Positions 48,804 through 63,059 are shown, counted from the first letter of the stretch. The stretch is DNA of 64,000 bases from Chiua virens (GCA_019787685.1 JAHNUO010000024.1:372001-436000), one strand, 5' to 3'. Translations and numbers: made by a program. Notes: generated by a model from the sequence alone, not told the origin.

Positions 48804-50415
48804 CAGTGACTCCCAAAACTGTTACAATGTTTAACCCTAATGCAGTGCGCTTCATGCACTGCAAACACCCGTGGGAATATCACTTAGCATTGGTGAGACA
48901 AATGATAGTACATACTCCTGGCTACCTATAGATACCTGGATCATGTGATTTGACCAAGTGGTTGTGGAGATATGGCCAATTTAAAACAGGAACTACATTG
49001 TAACAGTTTTGTCACTTTTATTAATAGATAGGGTATTTGGTATATATTAATACTTGGTGTATCCTCCTTTGGCTTTAAGCACTGCCTCAATCCTCCTAGG
49101 CATGCTTTCAATCAATTTCTGACACACCTTAGCTGGTATCTTGTCCCATTCCTCCTAAGTCCTTTTCCATAACTCCTCTATCCCCTTAGGAGGGTTTTCA
49201 TACTCTGCAAGCTTCCTTCTGAGGTAAAGCCAGATATGTTCTATGGGGTTAAGATCTGGAGACTGTGCAGGCCACACCATAGTCCTGAAATCCTGTTCTT
49301 CTAGCCACTCCTTGACCCTTCTGCAAGTATGCTTTGGGTCATTGTCCTGTTGAAAGATGGTATCAGGAGGATTAAGACCATAAAACTCCAGGGAAGCCTG
49401 GAGCTCATTCTTCAAAAATTGAAGGTAAAGATCTCCATCCATCCTACCATCAATCTTGGTAGCATACCCAATGCCATCCCAAGTCATACAGCCCCATAAC
49501 ATTAGAGAACCCCTTCCAAACTTGAGAGTTCCTTCAACCAACCTATCACTAAGGCCCTCTCCTGCCTTTTTCCATGCCCATTTACAACCATCTGAACCAA
49601 GGCAATTGATCTTAGTCTCATCAGACCATACCACCTGTTTCCAGTCCTCCAGAGTCCAATATTTATAAGCATGGGCAAAATTCAACTAAGCCTTGTGATG
49701 CTTGGCAGAGAGTAGACATCGTTTGGACTTGACTACAGCCTTCATACCAACTTTTTTCAAGTGACAATGAACCATGTTAGGATGAAGAGGCTGATTGGTA
49801 ATAGTGGAGAGGGCTTTGGTGACTTGGACTGCGTTCTCTGCCTTGTTGCTAGAGATAAGACAGATAGCATGGCAGACATTGGCATCAGAAAGCTTTGATG
49901 GGTGATCTCCAATGGACTTCTGAAGGTCAGAATGCTCCTTGGAATGAAGCCTCCAGATAGCAGCAGTGCTGACACCTGTGCTAGAGGCAATGGAGCGAAT
50001 GGAATGGCCAGAATCAAGTTGAGAGAGAATGATATTTTTTTGAGTGACAGAGAGAGATCACATGATGGTAGTAGTTAAAAGACAAGAAGTGTGGGAACAT
50101 ATTTAGACTTAGACACTATGTTCATATGTGTATATTTGTTTGTAGAACCAAATATGACCAACAATCCTTTTGTTTTATTAAGATCCTATTAAATATTATA
50201 AAAGTGACAAAACTGTTACAATGTAGTTCCTGTTTTAAATTGGCCATATCTCCACAGCCACTTGGTCAAATTACATGATTCAGGTACCTATAGGCAGCCA
50301 GTAGTGCATACTATCATTTGTCTCACCAATGCTAAGTGATATTCCCACGGGTGTTTACAGTGTGCTTTGTGCACTGCATTAGGGTTAAACATTGTAATGG
50401 TTTTGGGAGTCACTG
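48804..50415. mobile_element. Full-length Tc1/mariner-type transposon
   Basis: The element is 1612 bp, flanked by TA (48802-48803 and 50416-50417). Terminal inverted repeats are about 215 bp long, from CAGTGACTCCC to GTCACTTTTAT, and nearly identical. It carries one minus-strand transposase frame, and it is the parent type of the 515-bp derivative and of the 45-bp fragment nearby. Confidence 0.93.
49047..50063 (-). pseudogene. Tc1/mariner transposase with three in-frame stops
   Basis: The frame from ATG at 50063 to TAA at 49047-49049 is 339 codons with no frameshift. It is broken by TGA at codon 2 (50058-50060), TAG at 49686-49688 and TAG at 49155-49157. The N-terminal part is a helix-turn-helix (ILSQLDSGHSIRSIASSTG). 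The DDE catalytic core is visible as VVWSDETKIN, IFQQDNDPKHTC and SPDLNPIEHIW, the Tc1 DD34E pattern. A C-to-T change on one strand or the other could explain the stops, so the copy is probably dead by mutation rather than by deletion. Confidence 0.9.
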
Positions 50416-50892
50416 TATGATCTTTCTGCATTCAGGAGATCACCTGTCTACTCTCCTGTGTGTGAGTGGGCTGGATAGCCTTCCTGTTGCCTCGTCCTAT
50501 CATTCCTTTGCATCTCATCTACTCGAATCAATCCTCTCATCACCTTGACTCCACCTGGATACTTTTCTATCAACCACTTTTCATTCTGGATTGTTTAGCA
50601 GCCTCTGGGACTCATAGACAAACCCAAATCCCTCAATCCCTTTGAGTATAACCCCCCTTGGGATGAACCTATTACCCCACCTTTCTTCTCACCGCCTATT
50701 ATTTGTTTTCTACAATGGTCCAAATGCTCTAAAGCTTCAACTCCCATGCACTATGTGAATCCACCCAGTCATAAACATCTCTCAGGTTAAACCATGTAAA
50801 GATCATCTACCCAATCAGCCGGTTTACAAACTACATCCTATTGTTATCAGAGATGACAGAGAAAAAGAATATGAAGCGGAATATACTGTATT

Positions 50893-52340
50893 TGTTACAA
50901 TTTCTTTTTGTCGTTTCACTTGTACGTCTTCACTTCACTCAATACCTAGGTATCTTTGTACGTTCACCCGTACTCGTTTCCCTTTTACCTTTGTAACTCC
51001 GCACCGGCCTTACCCGAGTGCTTACTCATTTCTTTCTCGTCATTCTCCGATGGCATCGTACTTACTCATTTCATTCTCATCATCTTCCGATGGCTTCGCA
51101 TTTGTCATTTCAACTTTGTCATCGTCCGTTACCTTAGCATCGTACAACTTCCCTTTTAGTTATTGTGCACTCCCCTTTTGGCCCTTGGCCCTTCCACTCT
51201 TCTGGCCTTCCCCTTCTAGTTACTTGGTCCGTGCACGATTCTCGTAGTATAAATACCTCACAGCGATACTCATGTACACTAGTCTTGATCTCCGCAATCT
51301 AGCTGAGTATCCCTGCTCCACTCGCCACAGCGCTTGTGACCACTTGACCGGACTACTCTTGGTCCCACTTGAACACTCGGACTCATCGAAGTCAACCCTT
51401 GACCCTCGACTGTCCCAAGGGTATAGATTCCCAACCGGACAACTCTCAGCAACGCCTGAGTTTTCACTTGTCTCTCTGGTAGCAACTTGCTGACCAGAAA
51501 CCCTCGTTCGACTCTTCAGCACACCACATATCAAGTGGTGGTTGTTTGAGTTATCGCAGCCACTTGGTACTTGGCGCTTTTGCAGCTACGCTAGGTCCTA
51601 CCCAGAACTATCGTAACAGTATTGTTGACTCATGCATGAAGGGTCACCGCTTGGAATACCTTATCCACTGGAAGGGTTATAAAGAAGATGAATGCACATG
51701 GGAACCACTAAAGAATCTTACAAATGCTCAGGAATTAATTTCCGACTTCCACGAAGCTCACCCTGAGGCCCCATGTCATCTAAAAGTAACCCATACAGAA
51801 TTCAATTCCATGTTCCAAAATTATGAAGACCAAACCCAATCTGCAGATGAGGATAGTCTCCATCATCTCAATTACAAAATAACAGATCATCCAGAGTCTG
51901 ATTATCAGACAGGGGATAGTGTTACAATTTCAACATTCCATTCCTCTATGGATTATATATACCTTCAATCTTTTCTAAGTCTAAATGCCTCATGTCAAGG
52001 CTGTCCACAGGATCATATTCTATTGGCTGCCACATAAACACAGCATTCTCCACAGCTACACTTCTTATGACACAACTCCTATACATGTATTTACACATTA
52101 CTCATCATAACTCACAAACCCACCAGTTACCTGTGCAAGGCCATGTTTCTTATCTATGACTCATTTCTTATTGTCCAATAGTATCATAACGTAGTTCATA
52201 CTCAGATTAGAACTCCGACATCCATGTAGTATATAAACCCCATGAATTGATGCCAGAGGACTCTAACAAAGTTCTCTTGGAGTTTTCGCCTCTTTGATTG
52301 AACCCCCTCTCACAATCACTTGCCACTACAACTAGTTCAG
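50893..52340 (+). mobile_element. Gypsy-type (chromovirus) remnant with LTR-like ends
   Basis: A chromodomain reading LEYLIHWKGYKEDECTWEP at about 51650-51710, followed by LTNAQELISDFHEAHPEAP, is typical of the integrase end of Ty3/gypsy chromoviruses. TGTTACAATTTC occurs at 50893 and again at 51920, the second just after a purine tract (AGGGGATAG), as expected for the start of a 3' LTR. The first copy has a TATA-like GTATAAATAC near 51247. The two LTR-like stretches are very diverged, and the gag-pol body is missing. Confidence 0.5.
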
Positions 52341-52869
52341 TCTTTGTTCTAGGTTGTTTCAGCATGCATCAGAGAGTGAGACAAGTTGGAAAATGTGTGG
52401 AATTGGCAGAATCAAAAAGTGTGCAGAATGTTAGAAGACTTCAGATTGACTGAAACAATCTGGATCAGATTCTGATACTGATGATGATGATCAATTCAAT
52501 TGACTGGTGAGATGGATTGTACACAGTAGCTTATATGTATATGAAGGGGAAAAGGCTATGAAGTGAATGGTAATGGATGGGCTTAGAAACAACTGAATTA
52601 GGCTAAGTAACAATGACAAATAAAATGAAAAATATGTGTGAAGACACTGAGCCTTCTGGACCAAATTGGTAGCCAGACATGGAGCAGTCCTTACATAAGA
52701 AAGCTGGAGCTGTGCTCATAAGCAAGACACAGATTTATACTAAAACAAAAGAAGGAACAGAGATATATAACAGATGTCCAGAGTCACAGAGTTGCATCCT
52801 GAGGGAGAACAACCAATGTCTAAGAGATTGGAGTTGGATCTGGAGGAATGGAGATAGAAATGGTATATG

Positions 52870-53030
52870 ACAGTGCTCCTGGAATGGCCCTGCCACAGCC
52901 TCACCAGTGGTTGCATTCCACACCCTGATGGTCTGATCCCAAGAACCAGAGACAATATGCCTGCTATCAGGGGAATAGGCAACCATGACAGACAAGATTG
53001 AACCTGTTACAATCACCCCTTTTGATGACT
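52870..53030 (-). pseudogene. WD40-repeat fragment
   Basis: One WD40 blade reads VAYSPDSRHIVSGSWDQTIRVWNATTGEAVAGPF on the minus strand, flanked by unrelated sequence. It is a relic of a larger WD40 protein of the NACHT-WD type that is common in mushrooms. Confidence 0.7.
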
Positions 53031-53282
53031 CTTCCACAGAGAATTATTTAATTTCTTAATGAAACAACCAAGATGTTAACCTATTCTTCACCCCTTTACC
53101 CTATCACATCTCAAATCCCTCCATAAGTATTGTCTCTATTTCTCTTGTCCACTGCTCCTCCAAGCAGAAGTCCTTGTTGCCTCATGTAGATTCCCAATGG
53201 CATACCTCAGCCATGCCTGAGTTCCTTCATCTCATCAGTTGCCTATACTAGCTGACTCAACCCTTGACCTACTGTCTATTCT

Positions 53283-53591
53283 CCAGATGGTAGGCATATT
53301 GCTTCTGGATCAAATGATATGACCATCAGGGTGTGGAGTGTAGACACTGATGAGACTGTAGCTCTATTGCTGGGACACACAGATCCAGTCATGTCTGCTG
53401 CCTATTCTCCAAATGGTGGACATATTGTCTCTGGTTCTGTGGATAAAACCATTAGGTTATGGAATGCTGCCACTGGCAGTACTGTAACTGGTCCATTTCA
53501 GGGACATGCAGATTCAGTGAAACCTGTCATCTATCCTCCAGATAGTAAGTATATAGCTTCTGGGTCTTCTGACCATTCCATTAAAGTCTAG
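53283..53591 (+). pseudogene. WD40-repeat fragment
   Basis: About two and a half WD40 blades (DMTIRVWSVDTDETVALLLG, SAAYSPNGGHIVSGSVDK, KYIASGSSDHSIKV), ending at a TAG where Trp would be expected. There is no start, and CpG is depleted. It is on the opposite strand to the fragment at 52870. Confidence 0.75.
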
Positions 53592-56551
53592 AAGGCTCAG
53601 GAACTCTTTTCCTTTAATAATTTGTATGTAGAAACCCACTGGATTCAGTCTTTAAGTGGTGGTTGTTTTGGCTGGAGCCCTTTCCATACCTATACCTTCC
53701 TGTTCACTCTTTAGTTGTATCTTCTGATGGAGTCCATCAATTAGATATTGATAGCTCCTTGTTTGGGACATCATGGACTAATTGTTGGATGTAGTTACTC
53801 TTGTTTTCTAATTCCACTGCTACATTTCTATGAACCACTTGCTTTCCCTCTTATGTATACTTGATTTTAGAACACAGTTGGAGAAAGGACACACAACACA
53901 CTACTATAACAATACTCCAAGGGTGATGGATCAATTGTGTGGGTACTGCAATGGTACAATGTTAGTAGGTTTTCTCAATGCCTGGACTTGGAAGGTAAGA
54001 TGTAGCCCTTAGAGTTGAAGGGGACATGCAAGGTTAAATGATTTCTTCTCATTAGAGGGAAACACTCACTGCATCTTTTGGAAACCCAATCATCCAAAAC
54101 CTCTTCTACCTCACATCCATCAATCATTACAAATGTTGTGATCACAATACTGTCTTCACATTCTTCATTGTCCACTCGAGCTTACCCCTTTCTGGGCTGT
54201 CCAGCCAACATACTCACCCTGAATGTCTACACTCTTCTCTATTCATGGTACATGAAACAATGGATGTTCTTGGTGTAGAGATAAAGCTGCAGAGATCTGT
54301 AAAGGCCTCTCGGGCAACCAGCTGGGGGCCATGAAATAATGCATATTGGAGTTGTAAAGGGGAAATCGCGGGGTACTTGCTATACACCAGGTTGATGGGA
54401 ATCTGGTGGCGGGGCACAAATTTTCCTCCCGAAAAGGTTATGCGAAGCTGTGTGACAGAAGTGTACCAAGGTCAGAGACCAGGAATTCGCAAGATGAAGC
54501 AAAGCCATCCTGACCCGACTTATTTTAAATGGGTCACAAGCATCCAGAGACGTCAGACTCGGGAACGAGAGTCCATGCCGTGCACTTTGCGCTGGTCATA
54601 TTCGATTTGTCATGTAAACACCCCCACGGCATGTCAAGACCGCCTCTGACGGTGAAAATTCATGGAGACCCCAACGAGGATGTCTCTTTTGAAGAGCATA
54701 GGTTCTGCTTACCGCCAGTGCATCATGTTCGAGGATAACAACCGCCACGCTTGGTCGGCCGCATGCGGTGTAAATGGGTCGATATTGGCTATTGTCATGG
54801 ATTGGAGAAGTAGTTCTACGCGCGCCGTTTGCGTGAAGATCATTTATCCCAGGGCTGCAATCAGTCAGCAACGTATTAAAAAAAAAACACCTCAGAGAGA
54901 AAGTAGACCATGTAGGACAAACGCGATACCGAGTTCAAACACTGCTTGAAGGTCCATTCCAGTACGGCTCGTCGACAAAGTAATAATGGTTACTTACTGG
55001 ACGACGAGGCCATCGTCGGTGTCATTCTCATCGTCTTCACAGCTAAAGGCGTCAAGTGGAATCCAGGGCGTCAGCAGATATCAAGACTAGAGACGCACGT
55101 ACGAGCAAGTTCTGAAGAGGGATTTGAATGCTCAAGAATACTGGATTCGAAATACGTTGTCGAGTATGTCGCATACCCCGAGGAGGGCGAAGGCAGTCCC
55201 ATGTTAAGAACACCGCTTTTGTATTGCGGTTAAACATCAAACTCTCATCGGAGTGGAGGTGATCTAGTAGAGATGGTCCTCCTGTCCAGTTGTTCAGCAT
55301 CAAAACAAGCTTTTCACAAAACACTTCAAGAGACCCTGACCTGGAAAGGTTCCAGTCATTGATTATGAACATTACAACCTGGTCGTCATCGGCTAGCATC
55401 TGAACGTTGACACGAGTGGTAGGGAAGAGTACTAGTGTAGGAAAGCAAGTCGAGAAGATAATGCTAGGGACCGATGCACCATCGAAGGAGACCCACCAAG
55501 TTCCGATTCTGATTCTGAAGCCTCCGCTAGCAACATTCCCACATCCTGGATTCTCGGGCCGAAGCAACAAAAGTCCACCCCAACTCACCGTCACCAACCA
55601 CCACCCCGCGGCTTTCACCCATGTTCCAACGGACCACGTCCAGCAAGTGAGATGCTCTCGTTCGCTTCCTCCGCCGTTCAAGCTGATAAACCCATCCAAT
55701 CAACCTCGTAGCGGCATCGGTCCGAGTGCCAGCACATTTCCGTTCCTCATCGGGACCGACGTGTATCACCACGTTTCCAGACGACTTACTCATCCAACTC
55801 TAATCGTACCTGGCGGCGGCGTCTGCATCGATTCTTGACGACGGAGGACGACGGCGTTTTTCAAATCGCGACGCGCATCACCGGCACCCAAATGTCAACG
55901 TCAACCGTTTGACACCATCACAATATGCCATCATATTCAACGTCGACCAAGTATCATCGGTGCCTTGTTTCGATCGAGCTGGCAGAAGCTTCGAACGCAT
56001 GTTTCCCATTTGAATCAACCAGAGGGTGAATCTACGAATAAGCGAATCTAGTGGAGGACGAGCTTCCACGTACGACGTGATCTACGACAAAAAGAAATTT
56101 GATTGCACGTTTTTCGGAGAAAGCGTGTCATGAGAGAGAATCAGCACTTCGCATTCAAACTACCTATGCCAAGAAAGCAAAAAAAGGGGGGAAGGGGAGA
56201 AGGAGAAGAGTGAGTAAATTGTAGTCCAATTGATGACTATGACGAGTCTGTCCGTGTTGAGGACAGACATGGAATGTAGGAGAGATGCTAGTAGACAAAA
56301 ATCGAAAGACGGATAAGAGCCGAACAAGGGACCGCATAAGTGACGTGTAAAGTACAGAAAAAGCATGAATAGGATGAAATAAATCACGGGAACTCGGACT
56401 GTTATCACAGTAGTAGCCGAGACAACAAAAATACAAGTGAAGTGCGAATTACATACACCCGCGTAGATGTGATACATGACGAACGTGTCGCGAAACGGTC
56501 GTGATATGGAATACATCGGACGAGAAATTGAGCGGGTGAGGAAGTGATTGA
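53592..56551. other. Region without a recognised gene
   Basis: CpG-poor up to about 54290 and CpG-normal afterwards. Open stretches at 55052-55699 (minus) and 55407-55838 (plus) overlap and resemble no family; a piece reading VQMLADDDQVVMFIINDW (minus) is the most protein-like. The 3' flank of the gene at 56552 is at the right end. Confidence 0.35.
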
Positions 56552-58498
56552 TCACGCCATGATCCCACCGTCGCCGTAGCCTTGGTTTGGGGAGGGTCCC
56601 TGCGCAAAACACCACTGTGTGACAAAGGCATTATAAAGTGAGTTGCTGTCGGCAAAATTTTCGCCACCCAGTAACATAGGAGGCGCCGAGACAGGCACAA
56701 AGTCGACGCGTTCACGAGTGAGCCCCTCAATCCGTGGCTTGACGGGCGCTGTCCAATCCCAGTCTGCAATGTGTCCAGGTCTGGGTGCCCTGACTCGGAA
56801 CTCGTCCTCGTCCTTCTCACTTCCACCATCGAGACTGGTGGAGGTTGCGGGCTGTCCGCCTATGATTACGCGCGGCGTCATCGTGGGCGACTCCGAGGGG
56901 GTAGAAAGGGTGGAGGAAACGGGCGACGAACTGTCTTCGTCACATGATGACCGCAGCGTTGCCGAGGACGGCGACTGTGAACTTATAATTGGAGATGCTG
57001 ACGAAGTTGTAGGAGAACCCGCCGGCGGAACTGAGACAGACGACGTCACACGTACGGTGGGGGGCACATAATTACAGAGATTGAGTTTTCCGGCCCCCAC
57101 GCGCAGTAACATCGAGCGTCTCTCAGCTACGTTTATGGGTTGTATTGTCCTGTCTGGGACAGACGGGAGCATCAGCCCAAGCGCATGTTCCTCGTTCGTG
57201 ATAGGGGGATGAGGCTGGGTCTGCCTTGGAGTGATGGGTGCTTAAATTGATCACATAAGCGTTGCTGATCGCGAACGGGGACAGGAAATAGTCTCACCAG
57301 AGACCGTCTCACGACGCGGTCTACCTCGGGGAGACGGGGAAGTGACAACGGCGGCTCTGAACCCGACGCGGTGATTCGCGCCGCCGTTGTTGTCCCACCA
57401 TTCGCCGCCCGGGCCGTGCTGAGCTAAGTCAGAATCTGGGTAAGTGGAGTTGACCCGATAGCGGGAAGCCAGCCACAGGGTGCGAGTACTTAGAGACTGG
57501 GCGTAGTCTTCGAGACGGATGGTAAAGGCGAACCGATCCCATCCTCTTCCCCTTTGAAGAGTCGTGTCATCAGAGGTGAAAGGAGAGACCAGGGAACGGA
57601 GATGGGACGGTAATATTGACGGGGAGTCGACGTAGCGTGCACTGACCTCGCTGACAGTTTGCCAGTCGTCGAGAGTGAAGCGGATAGCGACATGTTTTTC
57701 GAAAGCTAAATTGCGGACGAGGACGGAACCTGTGAGGAAAGGCTTCGCAGCCATAGTAGAGGACGAAGAAGGAGCCAGATCGAGGGATTCAAGGAGTAAA
57801 TTTGTGTGAGGGGAAATTTTTCCCGGGACGGGAGAGGACTTTGTTGGGTCGATTTCATACTTGATGGCAGGAGGCATGGAAGGGAAGGGGAATCGTGAGA
57901 GAGGCTGCTCCTCTCCATCCGTTTCGGTCTCGTCACCGTTGCCGTTGAGAGGATTGTTAAGCGCAGCGGGACGAGCGGAGCGATTATAAACGCGGACGGT
58001 GGCAAGACCGTAGTCCTTTTCTGGGAAGTGGACATTTTTTGGGGTGGCAACTGGGGAGGTGGGTGCTGAACGGGCACGAAGATGGGTATGTGTAAGGGGG
58101 GTTAACATGGAGGGAGAGGAGGCAGACGATTTGAGTGATGATTTGAGAGGTTTTCCATTTGAAAGAAGAATAGGGGCCGAGGCACCTCTCAGGAGCTGGG
58201 AGGAAGGAGAATTGGGACGGGGGGTAAATGAAGAAGGGGACGAAGGGGATCGGGGAAAGGACGGGGACTGGGGGGAGGTAGCGCGAGGAAAGGGGACATT
58301 CAAGTTGGCGGGTGGCTGAGGACGTTCGTCGAAAGAGGAAGAGTGGTCGTCGTCGTCGTCGTCATGAGGAAAGTGGAATACGGGAGGTTTACGTTGTGGA
58401 GCGTCTTGTTTTCTCCTTGGTAGGTGACCAAGAGGGTGGAATGCGCCAGGACCGCGTTCTTCAGAGAAAGTGCGACGCACTGAAGCACAGACCGACAT
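56552..58498 (-). CDS. CBM21 protein phosphatase 1 regulatory (glycogen-targeting) subunit
   Basis: Exon 1 runs 58498 to about 57295 and the last exon from about 57240 to the stop at 56552. The N-terminal half is Ser/Pro-rich with an acidic run (HDDDDDDHSS). KNVHFPEKDYGLATVRVY contains the K-x-V-x-F docking motif for the PP1 catalytic subunit. A CBM21 starch/glycogen-binding domain follows: VLVRNLAFEKHVAIRFTLDDW, ARYVDS, WDRFAFTIRLEDY and EWWDNNGGANHRVGF. The C-terminal tail is Ser/Thr/Pro-rich and ends FAQGPSPNQGYGDGGIMA. By analogy with yeast Gac1 and Pig proteins it should bring PP1 to glycogen and activate glycogen synthase. The start is provisional, since Met at 58498 precedes an atypical N-terminus. 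Confidence 0.85.
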
Positions 58499-59892
58499 TA
58501 CAATCTAGTGTGAGATCAGTGGCGTATTGGAGAAAAAAAGATGTACAGACTTGAGAGCGGGAGAGGACCGTCGAGACGGTGATGGAGTGTGTGCAAGTAT
58601 ATAAAATATGCGATCTCTCCATAAATCAGCCATTCGTTCCGAGATCTCGATCCCCGAACCGGCTCATGTACGATATTTCCTTATATAGAAAGCTCCACTT
58701 TGGACTCATCCAGATCTCCTTTTCCAATCACACGTGCCTTGCTGTCTCTTATCGCGCATTCTCAGTTTCACACTAACTCGTCTTCTTATCGGCCTAGCCT
58801 GGACCACCCTCGCGATCCCTCCCCGCTATACACCTTCGAAGTGGGGCCCGCTCGTCACCATGACGTCGTCTTTCGCATTTTATATCACTGAATGCGATCT
58901 TCCTTGTATAATTGCCAAGTCTTCGGGCCTTCGGTGCTATTCTGACCTTAGTGCTTTGTCCCCCAACCCCTGTATCCACCTCGATGACAGCGTCGGCGTA
59001 GCTCCACTTGTCTTTGACATTTGGGTATTTTACCTTCCTCCCAGTACTTATCTCCCTCCCGCGCTCTCCGCCCGCTCTGACATCCCATCTCAGTCCCGCA
59101 ACACTTGAAACAGCTTCCCACGCTCATTCCATACCACCTCTATTTTCACTGCGACCGTGTGACGCCTATCGGTGCCTACGTTACCTTGCTATATCACGTA
59201 ACTCTCATCACCGCCGCCCTTCCAGGGACCGTATGTGTAGGCGCTCACTCACATCGTAGCCGCGTGTGTGCGTTCCACTCGGAAACATATCTGACTTGCA
59301 TCCGACTTGCCGCCAAATCTCGGGTAGCTTCATGACCATGTTTTACTGGGGTATGTCTAAATGCTTCATTATTGTCGAGATGAACCCGCCGCTTCTTCCG
59401 ATTGGCACCCGGATGGTTGATGATCGTGCTTCCTTGCCATCACGATGTGTTCTGCATCTGCGAATCCCCCTTTCTCCTATAGTCATCGTATGCCAACTCC
59501 ACCTCCAAACCAGCCGCCGCGATCAGCAAAATGGAGTGTTCCACAGCACTCCACAGCCAAAGTGTTTTGCTGACCGGGCCGCCTATGATAAATCAATCCC
59601 TTGCGCGTACTATCCTCTCCACATTTCTTTGGCCCCCCATTGATCGATTTGTAAATCATCCAAGATACGCAGCTCCAATGCCCCGTTCAACATCTACAAA
59701 TTACCCCACTTCAAAGTGCGCAAATGCCAGTGACGAAAACGTCCGTATTTCAACGATAACTGACAGATGTGACAGGTATTTCTCATTCCGAGATGAGGCT
59801 CCACTTTTGCACTCCTACTCCTTCAACTCCGAGCTCCATCTCCTTCACTAGTCATGAATTCGTTCCGATGCATGAGGAACGCTTGATCTCCA

Positions 59893-59962
59893 TATTACCA
59901 CGCACTTTCAGAGTCAGCCAAACGATGAGAGCGACATCGGATACCGATGCTTTTCGCACAGC
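59893..59962. repeat. Dispersed direct repeat, first copy
   Basis: TTCAGAGTCAGCCAAACG and the following 37 bp to CGCACAG recur at 63075-63129 with two or three mismatches; similarity extends more weakly about 15 bp upstream and some way downstream. Nature unknown. Confidence 0.8.
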
Positions 59963-62900
59963 TTACATCTTATCCCCGGTGCGCGCCAGCTCAATCTCTT
60001 GGCGATCCGATCAACTGGTTCGTTGAACTACTTCTCGGCGGCCGAGTCTCGCACCCTTTTGGGAGAAAGGAGGGTAAAGAACAGTTAATCCAACGAGTGG
60101 GTCCGCACAAATAGCAACATGTCCTTTGACCGACACCTCATGACGTCCGCAGCATCGAGTATAAACGGGGCCATATACAGAAGTTCAATTCGGAGAATTT
60201 CGGACATGTGCACGTCGCGTTCACCAGTTGTCCTCCGTATATACACCATCCCGATATTGATGGCGCAACATAAGCCCATCAAATGAGCACAATTATGTGA
60301 TTTCCGGACCGACCCTATCACCACGATGTTATTTTGTCCCCTTTTGTCCCCAAGCCTGAGACGGGGCGCACAAGAATCGACTTATGGGTCCATCGTTACC
60401 CGCGCTCAGTCGCCTCAACTTACCATATACGATACGATTGCATTTCAATCGATAACCTTGATAAGTGTTTCAAGCTTCTCTGATGGCCCAGAACGCGAAC
60501 GCAAATGGCGTGGGTGTTCGAGTCGCTACCAGTGCGCCAGATAGATGGAGAAGATCAGAACGATACATGACGGAAGGTGTATATCTTTCTCACGTACCCT
60601 CCTCCAGACAAATGTTCTATCTGACGGTGGAGTCGATCGTTCGAGCCAGGTTTCGAATACCCTCGTATCAATGCGATCGTCGCAAATGCTCATACAAGCG
60701 CGATCATCGATGCACGGACGTATAGTATATCATAATTATGTGAACCTCTGATGTTTTCAGTCGTGCGAGTGCAGGTATTGTTGCCCTTCTTTGTCATTGT
60801 CATCGGGAACCCCTTCGTTCGGACCAACGATCAGACGTCGTCTGATAACGTCTTCCATTCGTTGTGCGCCACAATCCTACCCCGCCATGTCGTCAACATT
60901 GACCTTTGAAGAACTGAGCCTTGACTCTGCCGATATGAGGTCTCTCGGCGCACCCCCCAAACGCGTCCTATCAACGGACACATTGATGACGATCAAGATT
61001 GACCGTGATGCGATCGTAACGCCTTCATTGGGCTCCGGGAGTAGATTGAACACAGGCCCAGATGGATAAGAGTTTGCAACGTTCGTCTTTCTTCCCCCAA
61101 GTCATCATCATTTGTTGATAATCGTACGATCACGGCCGTACAGCAAACCATTGAGTATCATGTGGTTCGATGATTTGACCGGCTTTCACGTTGGACCGCT
61201 GCAAGCGAGAATCAAATGACTTTGGCGTCCCCAGTTCGCCATATCACTGATATCTACAAGTAATCCGGAAAACGTGCGAGATGAGAAGGGGTTTCGTCAT
61301 ACCTCAGAAAATGGTGTGACGATCAATGCTAGGGAAGGGTCTCACGAATAAGACCGTTGTTTTCGGTGGTACCGTCATACCGACGACATTGGCAACTCGT
61401 ATTCTTAAAAATGGACGCGAGCCTCGTGGTCAGACGAATCAACGTACCTGACTCACATGCACGGGGAACTTGGATGACGTTGAATCTCCTTTGACACAGC
61501 GAGTGGCCGGTACCCAGTGAGCCCCCTTCGGTGAACAATCCGAACTATCGACTCGGATGTCAAACGAATCTGTCACTACCAATGTCAACGAGGAAAAGCC
61601 ATCCATCCGAATCTATTTCCGACCTTGGCTATTTTCGACACGGCGGTGATCGTATCATAGGGACAGTCCATTCCAGGCACGATCCCCAGTTATTTTTCCC
61701 TCGTTCACATGGGTCGAATCTGGACCTGTGCATTCCGGAGGTCGACGGTACGAAGGACTTCTTCGGGGCTTGCCGGCCTTTCGGAAGCGCATGGCACCGC
61801 CACAATTGGTGTCCGAAAATACTTCGGTGCAACATGATGCAGATTCTAGACCGGAATTTGAAGGACGTCGTTCGATATCGTACGATATCCCGATGCGCGT
61901 CTTTTAGTACAGCTATCTCGGACACAGCTTTCACACCCACTCGACCGGATCAACACGCAACCTGAACTGGGCCTGTTGGTACCGTACTGGTCCAGAGTCT
62001 GGTCTACTCTGGATACCAAAACCACAGTCCAATTCAATCACTCGTCCGTCGCTGGTATATCCCTCGTATTCTCCAACTCGAAGAACTACATCGTTGACAA
62101 GTGAAACAGCCACTGCCAAGGAACCTGAATTCCGTACAATCCGGGACACACCATCCGTTCCATGCATATGCGCCATGCGCCACCATCAAATATACGATTC
62201 AAATCACGGTCGGAGCGGCACCGACACCCTCGCATCCAGACCAAAACAATACACTCGATTCCTCCGTACACTCCCCGATCGCAACCGATCGATCGTCGAT
62301 CACATATGCGTGTGGCGACGATCACCATTATTGACCGACCACGTTGAACGAACACGACGTCGACCTGGCAGTGACATGTGATTCCATGTCTTCAAAAACT
62401 AAGCATGTACGTCTTTTCTACGTCAAACCATCCCGCGATGATTGTTCAAGTTGTCAACGCATGACGACGTCCATCAGATTCGATCGTCGAATTCCCGCGA
62501 CGTACGTACAAGTTTACCGCGACGATAAGGCCCAAACAACAGGTATCGTCATTCCTTCACAGCAAGTTGGATCCCTGACCTTCTTCACGAATGTGACAGG
62601 GGCTTGAGGTTACGGCTCGGTGTACACGACATCACGCCGTCCGATGGACCCACGCCCCGGACGTGCGGACCTGTGTCCATGACCGCCGATCCATCGCTTC
62701 AAGTCATGATTGGTTTCGTCGAGTTAAATCAAGCGCCTCAAGCGTCCAGTTAGCCGTACCCACAAATTCCGAGGGAAAACAAAAGACACGATACAATGAC
62801 GACACGGCTGTCCTCGGTCGAGAAGCCGTCCCAAGATGGGTAACATACCTATATCGTGATCCCTGTCAGACGCCGCAAAATGATCGAAATTTTCACGAGC

Positions 62901-63059
62901 GCTGTGGTTCCCTAGAGAAAAAAGGAAGACAAAACTTTGTCATGAAAACAATAACGTATGCAAGTCGCTCACGATATTATCATCCCTGATAACACCATCC
63001 GTCTCTCTAGTCGTCATATCACCACCCACAGCTGAAGATCCGCTGTGGTCATTTTTTTT

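Noticed and set aside
55052..55838. Overlapping 215-aa (minus) and 143-aa (plus) frames
   Set aside because: They overlap on opposite strands, show no motif and have no supporting splice structure; neither is called as a gene.
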